Origin: Isoetes taiwanensis
Lineage: Eukaryota; Streptophyta; Lycopodiopsida; Isoetales; Isoetaceae
NCBI GenBank assembly: GCA_021234155.1
Contig: JAJEKV010000031.1
Location: 6,650,748 to 6,714,747, forward strand
Reading direction: 5' to 3'
DNA: 64,000 nt
The notes beneath the pieces were generated by a model that worked only from the letters and a program-made list of their open reading frames with translations, was not told where the DNA came from and searched no databases. How positions within the stretch are numbered: position 1 is the stretch's first letter; each line of letters begins with the position of its first letter. Both the position numbers and the translations under genes were made by a program. This document shows, in pieces, positions 54,173 through 64,000 of this stretch.

Positions 54173-57100
54173 AGATAGTCACATGGAATCTAAGAGGAAT
54201 CAAGGGTCCCCTGGAAAGGAAAAGGGCTCTAATAGCTCTCAAGGAGCTCAAAGCAGACATTGTCCTTCTACAGGAACATAGGCTTCCAGCCTTTGAGGCC
54301 TCAAACTTGGGAAATTGGATTTTCCCCAATGGAGAATCCATCTGGTCCCCTGCAGATGGCACAAAAGGAGGCATCTGCATTGCTTGGAGTGGGTATAAAA
54401 TGGTAAATTCTTTCTTGCACCCCTCAGGTAGATGGCAGGTGGCATTTCTGAAGATTGGGCAAGAACAAGTAGGCATCATAAATGTCTATGCCTCTACCTC
54501 CCCTGAGGAAAGGGAAGAGCAACGGAAAAATATGGCAGATTGGCTGCAAGGACAGAATACCAATAACTGGATTCTCAGTGGAGATTTTAATAACACTCCA
54601 TCTTGGGAGCAAAAGGCAGGAAAGAAGATTAATATGTCCAAAGGAGAGAGGACCCAATGGGACAAATTGGTTCACAGTTTTATATACCATGCCCCCTCTT
54701 CCTCTAATGCATACTCTTGGAGCAATAAGAGGAAGGGGAATGACAGAGTATATTGCCTTTTAGACAGATACTATACCAACATCTCCACTTTGGATGGCTG
54801 GGATAATCTGATCATCAACAATGATTGTAGCAACTCAATCTCAGATCATTACCCACAGATCCTGGACACTGGCATTTTTCCTCAAAACAGATGTGCTGAT
54901 ACCCCTTTCAAATTTAATGTCAGTCTACTGAATAACAAGGCATTCTGTGAAGATTTCATAGCTCATTAGAGGACTTGAATGCAAGCGGCTCTATGAAGGA
55001 GTTCATATGCAGAAGCAAACAAATCAAAAATTGGGTTAAACAGTGGGGTAAGGAATGGAACAGGAAAAGAAGGCTAGAAAAAATGGAGGTCTATCTGGAA
55101 ATAAGAGATGTTAGGCAGAATCTCTTCTTGGACAAAGCCAATGTGCATTTGCAGCAGAAAGAGGAGTCCTTGGAAAGGAAGCTCAAGTTGATTGAAGAGC
55201 ATGAAGCTAAAAGTCTGGCCATAAAAAGCAGAAGTTTATATGTGAATCTCATGGATGATTGCAGTTCAAAATTCTTTTTCAGAGCTGCTAAAAGTAGAAT
55301 TATGAACAATGGGATAGTCTCAGTTCGGGATGATAATCAACAAGAGTTGTCTAAGCAAGAAGACATCCAAAAACTGTTTTACAGTAAATACAAGGAATTA
55401 TTTGCAGCCAAGGATAATGACAGTGCTAAAATGGCCGAATTTTTTGAGTACCTTGGACCAAAGGATGATTATATTCAGGACATGCAACTTTTGGCAACCC
55501 CTATGGAAGCTGAGATTTTAAGCACATTAAGAAGTATGGCTCATGGGAAAAGCCCTGGACCTGATGGTCTACCCCCTGAATTTTATGATCATTTCTGGGA
55601 TGTAATGAACAAGGACATAGTTACATTTGTACAGGGTGCTTGGCAGGCTGAAAAGTTACACCCAGCAATTAATGCAGGCCTAATTGCTCTGATCCCAAAG
55701 GTAGATAAGCCTATCAATTTTTCGGATTGGAGACCTATCTCATTAACAAATGTAACTTATAAAGTTCTGGCTAAGATCTTTGCCAACAGGGTCAAAAAAA
55801 TTCTTCAGAATAAGATCTGCCCAGTCCAGTCTAGCTTTCTTCCAGGGAGGTGCATCTTGGACAATTTTATTGGAGCCTATGAAGGTCTACACTGGAATAA
55901 ACTAAGCAATCAAGGTTGTGTGCTCCTAAAGTTGGATTTTAAGAGAGCCTATGACACTATTGATTGGAAATTTCTTTATAGGGCCATGGCACAGCTTGGT
56001 TTCTCAGAACAGGTTATTGGGAAAATAGTTGGCTTCAATGCAACTGGCTGTTCAACAGTATTGGTTAATGGCTCTCCCTCTTCCTTTTTTGAGTGTAAAA
56101 GAGGGGTGAGACAGGGGTGTCCTTTAGCCCCCTATCTCTTCCTAATAGTAGCTGAAATGGTTACTAGATTTATTATGAAGATGCAACAAGATAAGAAAAT
56201 CAGTTGCCTAAATCTTCTAGATATAAAAGACACTTTATCAGTAATGCAGTATGCTGATGATACTTTTGTGTTCTTAAAAAGGCAAGGGGACAGTATCCAG
56301 AATTTTCTTACTGCCATGGAGCTTTTTGGGAAAGCTTCAGGAGTGGTTCTAAACAAGGAAAAATGTGCCTTCATTTCTGATAGCCTGGAGGATCACATTG
56401 AGGGGATAAGTGTCTGTGGTCTTCAGAAAGCTACCAAACTATTGGGTCTACCATTAGCCCTCAACATGAGTCTGCATGGCCTTTGGGAACCCATTGTGAC
56501 CAAGATTAAGAAAAAGCTTCAAATGTATCCCAAATCTCTGTCTTTAGCTGGGAGAGTAGAAATAATCAACAGTGTTATTGCCAGCTCTCATGTTTATTTT
56601 TCATCAGCAATAATTGCAGACAAGAAGACTTACCAGGAGCTAGAGGTCATTATGAAGGAATTTATCTGGCCACATATGGTAGGATGGAAATATTTGACTC
56701 TACCTAGAAAGAAAGGAGGACTGGGATGCAAAGATCTTTTCTTGCAGGCCCAAGCTTTGGCAGCAAAATTGGTTTGGAGAGCTCTAGACCCAGCTGCTAA
56801 ATCTCCTGCCCTTGTTTTCACTAGATATTGGATTGGGAAGACTACATTACTGGGAAGTCCATCTACCCCTCATCATCTACCTGATTCAGCTTTTTATCAA
56901 CTCAATCCAGGGTCAGGTACCTCCACCATAATGAGAAGGATTATCCAAGCCTGGAACAAGGTGTCTGTGTGCTTTAAAGCTTATCCAATAGAACAGGTTT
57001 CAGAAAACTTCAACTTTTTCTGGCATCAAGGGCTGGTTAATGAAGATGATGGATGTTTAGCTCTTAAACATCCAAGGAAGTACAAGGAGTGGATGGATAG

Positions 57101-57926
57101 GGGCTTGTGCACAATTGGTAGCATGGCTGTTGGTGAGAACTGGAAAACATGGCTAGAAATTTCTAGTCTTGTACAAGACACCATCTCCAATAGAAATATT
57201 TACAAAGCCCTAACAAGGCATAACAGGGGGAGGGGAATACAAATAGTTGATTAGAATTGGGCCATGGATGGTAAAGGATATAGTGTGGCTAAAGCTTATT
57301 CCTTGCTGTTGGGAAATCAAAGCACTAAAGTTGCCAGTCAATGGGGTTGCACAGAACAGGAAGCCATTCAGATTATAAGGAAAGGATGGAAACTACAATG
57401 TGCAAAGAAGGTCATTCTTTTCAGATGGCTTTTCTTGAACAAAAGCTTGAAGTCTAATGCACACAGAGCAAAATACAGTAATCAAAACTCTGACAGATGC
57501 CCTTTAGGCTGTGGCCAAGCTGAGTCCTCTACTCACATATTTATTTGCCCTTGGCTGACCCCTTTTTGGAACTGGATAGGCAATCATATTGGTGCTATTC
57601 TAGCTACTGAACATGATCTCTTTGATTTCCTTGCAAATACTTCCTCCTTTGTGGATACAATTAGATCATTATGCTTGTGGGTAATCTGGAAGCATAGGAA
57701 CAATGTGGCCATCAATCATCATACTCCAGACTTGAACTTTCTTAAGACTACCTTCCAATTGGAGTTAGCAGAAGCAGCTATGGCACACAGAATGAAAAAG
57801 GGGTGCAACTATGATAAAAGATGGGATGCTTTGGGCTCTTTTCAAGGGTTCTATGCTTTCTTTTCTTCTTATTTCAATAACATTTCTAATGTTTCTGACA
57901 GATTATCTAGTCAACAAACATCATGA
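54169..57926 (+). pseudogene. LINE-2 ORF2: endonuclease-reverse transcriptase, two lesions
   Basis: Starts in the ATGA overlap. Endonuclease: MKIVTWNLRGIKG, LLQEHRLP, LSGDFNNTPSW (intact GDFN), SDHYPQILD. RT: SDWRPISLTNV, LDFKRAYDTIDW, RQGCPLAPYLF, MQYADDTFVF. C-terminus: CPLGCGQAESSTHIFICPW, CLWVIWKHRNNVAIN. Lesions: a frameshift near 54955 between the endonuclease and the linker, and a TAG at 57252-57254 where LINE-1 has Gln. All catalytic motifs are otherwise present. Confidence 0.92.
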
Positions 57927-58254
57927 GGGTGGTCATGCCAGGGAGGTCCCGGAGGATACTCGCCCCATGTCTCACCAGAAGGTGTTGGCAGCTCTGCAAT
58001 GGGTCAAAACAGAAACGATCATGATCCGAACCTTTCAGCGGATATTGAAAGATGAAGATATCTGGCTTTTTAAACAGGAAATCAAGCCATACTTCGAGGA
58101 GAAGCTTGAAATCTGTATAGGGGTCCGGGAATCGTGGATCCTCCACATTCTGGATGCCTCTGCTTATGGAGCAGTGGAGCTTGATTACCTGTTGTTCAAA
58201 TATACTATTCACGCTTCGGCAATCATATCCTTGGACGGAGTCACAGAAGATTGA
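57889..58254 (+). CDS. LINE-2 ORF3, 121-residue protein overlapping ORF2
   Basis: ATG 57889 aligns with ATG 14144 of LINE-1; both ORFs are 121 codons and overlap ORF2 by 38 nt. Conserved blocks HHEGGHAREVPE, TRPMSHQ, WVKTETIMIRT and GAVELDYLLFK; last codons DGVTED. Differences to LINE-1 are mainly at third positions. It remains open although ORF1 and ORF2 of the same copy are broken. No domain is recognised; role in retrotransposition unknown. Confidence 0.7.
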   Translation: MFLTDYLVNKHHEGGHAREVPEDTRPMSHQKVLAALQWVKTETIMIRTFQRILKDEDIWLFKQEIKPYFEEKLEICIGVRESWILHILDASAYGAVELDYLLFKYTIHASAIISLDGVTED

Positions 58255-58465
58255 TGTTTCATCACACTAGCAGGAGTTATCAGAACAGTGGAAACTTAAT
58301 GTTTTTATAATTTCGATTCTGTTATTCCTAAAAACTTTTAATCAGTGTTTGAATTTAGATAATTATCCTCCTTGGGAGTCAATTTGGCCTTTATAATAGG
58401 GTTTCCCCCTGTCCTTTTGTATTACTATGTATTTACATGTAATATAATATCACTGCCGTTTCTAC

Positions 58466-58511
<46 letters not shown>

Positions 58512-58517
<6 letters not shown>

Positions 58518-58523
58518 TATTGC
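58512..58523 (+). repeat. LINE-2 target-site duplication, right
   Basis: AACTCTTATTGC, matching 51783-51794. Confidence 0.9.
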
Positions 58524-59830
58524 AAATTTGGTCTTGGCTAGCTCCCATGTATATTTCTCTTCTGCTCTGGTTGCTCCAAAGAGAGAGTCTATATTGAAAT
58601 AGAGAAAATTATTAGGAAATCCCACTTGGTAAATTGGAATTCTGTAGCTAGAGCTAAGTATCTAGAAGGGCTAGACTGTAAAGATCTTCACATGTAGGCT
58701 TATGCCTTAGCTAGTAAATATATTTGGAGATCTATTACCAATAACTCCAGCCCTTCCTCCCACTTATCAGATTTTGGTTATCTTGCTCTTATCCAGATGG
58801 TCATCCTTCAATTGCTCATATCATTCCTGACTCTTGTTTCAATGATTTACATCCAGGGCCTAACACATTCCCTCTGATGAGAAATATTATCATGGCTTGA
58901 AATAAGGTTTATACATGTTTTGATCATGCTTCTCTTGATGATCTTAATTTGCAAATGACTATCTTTTGGACTCCAGCTCTTAAGAACCATCCTTATAAGG
59001 TTCTAGCATTGAGACACCCAAGAATTTATAAGAAATGGTCGAATAAAGGCCTAACTATTATAAATGATCTCTACATCAATAATAAGCTTATGTCTTGGAC
59101 TTTCTTGAGAAATATTATCCGGGGTACCTCTAGTGACAAGAAGGTTTATCTTCATCTCAAATCTATCCTCCCTCGTACTTGGTTGAATCAGTCTGTTCCT
59201 AAAGCTACTAACTGGAGTTTATATGGTAAATGCTCTTATAAAGTTAGTAAAAGTTACTCCATCATTAGCAGATTTGACATCCCCCCTAAAGCTATCTCTA
59301 AGTGGTCTATGTCTTTGGAGGAAGGTAAAGCCCTTTTTCAAGAAGTTTGGAATTCTTTATGCTTCCCAAAGGTTAGCTTCTTCATTTGGTTAGTGGCTCA
59401 TAGGAGTATCCCTAACTTTCAAGTTTTCTCAATTAGACATAATAATATTTCTGCCCTTTGTCACTCGTGTTGTTTGCTAGAAGAAAGTCTTGACCATATT
59501 TTCTTTTGTCCTAAACTGGCTTCTTTTTTGTCTTGGTTTGGTGATAGATTGGGTGCTCTCTTCCCCTCTATAGTGGCTGGTAATTTGCTATTTTACATTC
59601 AGAATAAGTGCACCTTTTCTAACACTATCATGTTCATTGCTCTATGGAATATATGGAAAGCTAGGAATAGAATAGTGTATGGCAATAAGAATTTTTCTAT
59701 CTTTTGGATTAAGATGCATTTCCAGCTGGATGTTGAATCAATTGCTTTCACTCATAAAAGGAAACTTGCTAATAAATATGACAGGAAATGGGATTCTATT
59801 GGAATATTTAAGGGTTGCCTGAAACACTAG

Positions 59831-61892
59831 AAAACCCCATATGTTGCCAGCCCATAAGATTTAACAAAGCACTACCCCTACAACATTTATGCTCTTGCAG
59901 GTACAAAATCTACGGAGCCAGACCTGTAGCTACCATTAATGCTCTAGTTTGTTTTGTGGGAGAGGACTTCAACCCTGTTACATTCCAACTGACAATATTT
60001 ATCCCATAGAGAGAGAATCCTAAGTATCTTTTTTCTTTCTTCTTTTTGAACTTTTCTAAACTTGTTTTTTTTTTTTTGGGGGTCTATCATAGAACACCAC
60101 TACCAACTACTAGTAAACAGATCCCATCTCTATGTCTTCTTCATAAGAGACATCTAAGATAGATCCTAGATCAGCTTTATCAAGTACAAGTACATTCACA
60201 GTGAGGAGATTGCTCCATCAAACTCGTTAGCCCAACTGATTTATTGATCGCGATTGTTTCTTCGCGGCCTAACTTCCGTACACTCCTTTGAGGCTGGAGG
60301 ACAACTAGAGACATACGGCATTTGAGGACGTTGAGGAAGGGGTATAAAAGACACTTGTTGCCAGGGAGGCAGAGGAGTTTGTGCAGCAATTGCAGGCAAA
60401 GGACGGTGTGAGACAACAGAACTGGAGGATGGGAGGCAAGGATGGCAAGGATGAAAGAGAAACAACTCAGAATGAAGGACATGCAACAGAAGTAGCCAAA
60501 CCAGTTTGCAATTGAGGGGGCAAAGACACTTGGAGGTGCCATGGACTTGACGTCCGTAGAAGGCAACTTAAGAGAATGGAACCACCCAGAGAGCTCACCT
60601 GCATTAAGGAGGTCAATCTTATAGCAAGAGAAGAAAGCCCCACTTTTGCTCAACACTTCTTCTGATAATTCTTTGTCCATGGGGAGGGCAACACAAATCA
60701 AGGGGGCTATATGAAGGCTATATGAACTTTGGAGCAAGCACATCAGGGGGTAAGAAGTGAAGTCGAGAATTTGAAACCAACAAGGCAGTTTGGCTTTTAG
60801 AGGCATGTCAATAGAGAAATCTGGACAATAATTTTTAAAGATAACTAATGTGCCACCCAAAATGTCAACTTCTCTAGAGACCAACATAGTGATGTTCTCC
60901 TCATTAACAAATATTATGAGGGAAAAAGTGTTATCAGGGATTTGATAGACTCAAAAGGATGCAATTGATGCCTGGCAACTGAGAAACTGAGACGGCTAAT
61001 CATTGCAATCATTGTAATGACAAGAGAATTAGGTTGTCTTCTTGGTAGGCCAAATTCCCAACTAACATTTGGGTGTTGTTGATATGTTAAAGAATTTGCA
61101 ATGTTGAAATTCAACGTTTGATTCTGTAACCTTATCTAAACACATTTGCTACTAAGCTATGTACTTGGATCCATAGGAACAAATAATACTTTGTTCTTTA
61201 AGTTCCATTTTGCACCAAGTCTATTTTGCAGCATAACTCCTCTTCCTTGAATATGCTTGAAGAAATTATATGCACCACCTCCACCCCTTCATATCAAGTG
61301 GATAACCAATGAACATGTACTTAATCCCTCTCAGTCAACTTGCCAGGTGGCTGCAGATTATCCCTTGGATCTGTCGCATATGCAAGGGTTGAAAGTCAGA
61401 CACATCAGCATCTGTGTTATACACACATTTTGGATAGAAAATAATTTAAACGGTTTTCTTTCTGCTGCACGTATTGATGATGCACTTTTCCTTTTCTCTC
61501 TTGTTTTGATATCATGAAATATGTGTCATTTATCTTGCTCTTAACAGTGTAGATAAGATGCAGTGTCTTTCCTAAATACACTGATACCGTTTGCTCATGC
61601 CTTTAGCTTAAGGTGCAGTTGGACCAGCTCTGGATTTGTAGATGTATTGAATCTACAAAGGTCTACCTTATCTATTTGAAATGTAGAATGCCCTCCTTTG
61701 AAAAAGCAGAACGACCAAGTACCCATGGCATACATTGTCCTTGTGAATAATCTGCATTCATTTTTTATGGTTCCTTCTTGGCGGTGACGAAAATACTAAG
61801 TCAGCTCATCCTAAGGTAAGGCAATGTACCAGAACGTGCCATGATTCCTTCCTAGAGTATGGAAACGGTCGTAAATTATAGTAATCACAAAC
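59831..61892. other. Region between LINE-3 and the glycosyltransferase gene
   Basis: No intact gene. A minus-strand frame at 60887-60180 is described separately. A T-run lies at 60065-60080. The frame at 61257-61517 has no recognisable content. Confidence 0.4.
60180..60887 (-). pseudogene. Possible LINE ORF1 (DUF4283-like) remnant
   Basis: The 235-codon frame begins with LVIFKNYCPDFSIDMPLKAK and CWFQILDFTSYPLM. This recalls the DUF4283 part of plant LINE ORF1, where a W/S-PDF phrase is followed by a P-x-W-x-(R/Q)-(I/L) strand and a LGxPL segment. The second half is Leu/Ser-rich without motifs. An alternative is a chance open frame. Low confidence. Confidence 0.25.
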
Positions 61893-64000
61893 CTAATATG
61901 TGCAATTTGCGAAGATCCCAGCAAGCTTATCATACATCATTGATTTTGTATACAATTTGTGTACTTTTGCCCTTCCAAATTCACCCATTGATTTTGCATG
62001 CCTTGGATTATTCAACATGAGTATCATGTGCTCTGAAAGTTCTATAGCTCCAATAGCCCCCACAGGATGCAAAAGACCAGTAGTATTATTATCCACTATT
62101 TCACTTGTGCCCCCTGCACTTGTACCTAAAACCTGCCACCACCATGTCAACTATTAAAAAAGTGGTGCAATTTACTTTAACTGCTGATAGGAAGAGAGAA
62201 GTAAATTACGGGCAAGCCAAAGGCCATGGCTTCAATTGTCACCCTGCCAAAAGTTTCCCCTATACCCTGCATACCAAGTATCATCACTTTAGAAAAGGTG
62301 CATCCCAAAGAGGCAAGTTAAAGATCTTGAAATCGTCTTAGTCTAAGCTTATCAACTTCCATGTATATGTTTTGATGCGTATCAAAAATCATGTGCCGTT
62401 GATCAAGTGTAAAATGTTCTCAGTAATTACTTCAGCTACCATTAAATCTACAAGCTACATGAATATCGTTTACATTACTCATACTGCATTCCCAAGATCT
62501 ATAATAACTGACCTGAGCATTCATAACATAGACATCAGCTCCAGAGTAAAGCGAAGAAACATGCACAGTAGCTGGGGTCCAAATTACCAATTTAGCAAGA
62601 TCATGGTTTTGATCCAGAAGTTGAAAGATTTTCTGTACATAGAACAACTTGTTGCTTTTTGATCCTACTGATCCAATCAGCAATTTCATTTTTGCTCTCC
62701 TAAAGGTAACATTATTGCTTTGCTTAGGAGAACCTAAAAGTTTAGTAAATGGCTCTGCATCATTTCTAGTATCTCCACCTGAGTCAAGACCTTCCAAATT
62801 TGGTAGCTTTGTACTGTTTTTTTCAAGAATCTCTTTACCCCTTTCAAGCCCCAAAGCATGGTCATAGTTCCCAGCTATACCACCCTCAAGCTGACGCAAT
62901 GTCAGAAGAGCTGCATAAAGCATAATCAGCTGACCCTTCCCAGGATTTATGCTGCTCAAAGATGCAAAGAGCATATCCTCTGGTTCTAATCCCATGTCGC
63001 TCCGTACTTGATCATGCATCAGGGCCATCTTCCTTCTCTGCTCCTTAGGATTGTTAATTAGCTCTAGTTCAGCTGCTGAAGCTATCTTATCATTCACAGA
63101 AAGACCAACAATGTGAAACTTGGATGGTAAAGTTATGCCCTCCTGTCTACTCCATTCCTGCCATTGCTTCGCTTGAATCTCCGATAGAAATACTAAAGCT
63201 GCCACTTTCCTTAGCATATGTTTAGAGCGATCAAAGTACTCTTTTCTATTCTCCATTACCCACCAAACAATTCGGTTTCTTCCCTTTTTATACGATAAAA
63301 AATATTTTTCTGCAGAAGACCAGACAAATACATTAGCTGAACAACGCCCATCTAACATGATTTAAGGGATATATTGTATATCTATATGCACGCAAACAAA
63401 TTTTTAAGAGATTTGATGGCATATTTGCAAGGTAGGAAATTAGGAAAATCAATAAAAGGGAGAAAAGAGCTTACCAATCCATGAAGCACAGACTGAAGAG
63501 CCAGCCACCACAATATCTGCTCTTGCTGCAGCCCGCCAACTAGAAGCACTTTTACCTCTGATCAGGGAAATGCCCTTCTTTAGGATTACAGTCAGGAGTC
63601 CTCCATTCATATTTAATATAATGGCAGAGACCTTTGCCCCACAGCTTTTTGCTTCCTCTGCCAATTCCAACATTGACAAAGGGCTTCCTGTCATGGATAA
63701 TTCATGAAAAAGTACAACAACCGATTTGCCTCTAACGACCTTGGCAAATTTACTATCCATTTTGCAAATAATGCGTTCTGAAGTACCCAATACCTGCTTC
63801 TCCAAAGTATCATATGGTCCAACATACTTTCCAAGTGAAAATATTTTCTCTTGTAATGCCTCCAATTCCTCAGGTTTCAGTTGAGTGAAATTGGGAACCT
63901 CAAATTGCCTCAGGACTTGCAATGATTTCTGTCTATCGACATTTAGGTCTTTCTGCTTGCTTGGCTGTCCATGCAAGATGGGCTGATATAATCCATCTTC
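61893..64000 (-). CDS. GT4-type glycosyltransferase (UDP-glycosyltransferase superfamily), 3' half
   Basis: Four exons in the window, all with GT-AG introns: 64000-63475 (continues beyond the window), 63309-62513, 62266-62210 and 62132-61893 (TAG stop). Junction phases are 1, 0, 0. The N-terminal Rossmann part shows VVLFHELSMTGSPLSMLELA, DIVVAGSSVCASWI, VWWVMENRKEYFDRSK, FLSEIQAKQWQEW and LSSINPGKGQ. The third exon is exactly 19 codons and holds the GT4 donor-site E-x7-E motif (GETFGRVTIEAMAFG). The last exon gives VLGTSAGGTSEIV and TGLLHPVG. These are the conserved blocks of a plant family annotated in Arabidopsis as UDP-glycosyltransferase superfamily proteins (e.g. At1g75420/At1g19710), probably endomembrane-located; the substrate is unknown. 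No lesion is visible; it is the one clear host gene. Confidence 0.88.

Larger units (their letters stand above)
51795..58511 (+). mobile_element. LINE-2: L1-type LINE with ORF0-ORF3, nested in LINE-3
   Basis: 12-bp TSD, about 45 bp of A at the 3' end (58467-58511), co-linear with LINE-1. The 5' end begins at GCTTCACGATCC, cutting into the third codon of ORF0, so this copy lacks the LINE-1 leader. ORF1 has several shifts, ORF2 one frameshift and one stop. It cannot move autonomously but is well preserved. Same orientation as LINE-3. Confidence 0.93.
46150..59830 (+). mobile_element. LINE-3: old L1-type LINE, split by hAT and LINE-2
   Basis: Continuity is clear across both insertions: endonuclease resumes after 49629 and RT resumes after 58523. 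Many stops and frameshifts show greater age than LINE-1/2. ORF1 and ORF2 are separated by 14 nt (TAG at 48057-48059, ATG at 48074) instead of the ATGA overlap of the younger family, and no ORF0 or ORF3 is found, so it belongs to a different subfamily. No poly(A) tail or TSD found. Confidence 0.85.
48074..59830 (+). pseudogene. LINE-3 ORF2, broken and interrupted
   Basis: Starts MKILSWNVRGVKGPLKR, the APE endonuclease N-terminus, and is interrupted by hAT at 48285-49621. After it: VAGDFNNTPSWN (endonuclease), KMIKNWIKEWSR linker (50164-50673) and RT (51154-51782: LDLKRAFDTARWD, SQGVRQGCPLAYLF, SQYADDTFAF). LINE-2 enters at SFAGRTLIA and the frame resumes NLVLASSHVYFSSAL at 58524. C-terminal region 58949-59830: WLVAHRSIPNF, CHSCCLLEESLDHIFFCP, WNIWKARNRIV. 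Numerous stops. Confidence 0.88.

Noticed and set aside
61257-61517. 86-residue ORF near the glycosyltransferase gene
   Set aside because: No motif, no splice context; likely chance.
62372-62867. Plus-strand ORFs over the glycosyltransferase gene
   Set aside because: Antisense to exons whose splice sites and GT4 motifs are clear.
1-64000. tRNA or rRNA genes
   Set aside because: I looked for tRNA-like cloverleaf boxes and rRNA stretches and saw none; the only tRNA-related sequence is the copia primer-binding site.

Overview
The window is nuclear DNA of a land plant with a large, repeat-rich genome. The evidence is plant-type L1 LINEs with a C-terminal RVT zinc region, a Ty1/copia element primed by initiator tRNA-Met, hAT, CACTA-like and MITE insertions, and an intron-containing GT4-type glycosyltransferase gene of a plant family. 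The species cannot be fixed from sequence alone; a fern, another non-seed plant or a gymnosperm would all fit. Most of the 64 kb is mobile DNA, much of it nested.

Layout: 1-1564 is the right end of a large terminal-inverted-repeat (TIR) element carrying an FCP1/HAD-phosphatase-like gene. 1565-7758 holds a MITE half, tandemly duplicated gene fragments and a small ORF opening with an MGRRKG motif. 7759-14769 is a near full-length L1 LINE (LINE-1) with a 10-bp target-site duplication (TSD). 14943-21334 is a complete but inactivated copia element with a MITE in its integrase. 21340-26163 is mostly non-coding, with a second xRRKG ORF and a 5'-truncated non-LTR element ending in a pentanucleotide array. 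26164-38508 is a second, nearly whole copy (12.3 kb) of the TIR element seen at the window start. 38756-42997 is a CACTA-like element containing a long-TIR MITE. 43487-45020 is an unrecognised frameshifted gene. About 46150-59830 is an old LINE (LINE-3) interrupted by a 1.3-kb hAT element and by a young full-size LINE (LINE-2). 61893-64000 is the 3' half of the glycosyltransferase gene, the only clear host gene.

The most interesting object is the 12.3-kb element. Its 33-bp TIRs match exactly at 26164 and 38508, and the same terminus ends the first 1564 bp. Inside are a decayed transposase of the DUF7869 type (minus strand), a DUF8039-like exon, a protein with an IDGQHS motif like ParB/DGQHR domains, an FCP1/HAD-like protein whose DxD motif reads DLN, and a 73-residue ORF. 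Its non-coding parts carry many copies of one GC-rich palindrome (AAATCGCG-n-CGCGATTT) not seen elsewhere in the window.

The second notable system is the LINE family of LINE-1 and LINE-2. Besides ORF1 and ORF2 it carries two extra short ORFs: ORF0 in front of ORF1, and ORF3 overlapping the end of ORF2 by 38 nt. Differences between the two copies in these ORFs are mostly synonymous, so both look like real proteins. ORF1 and ORF2 share an ATGA stop-start overlap.
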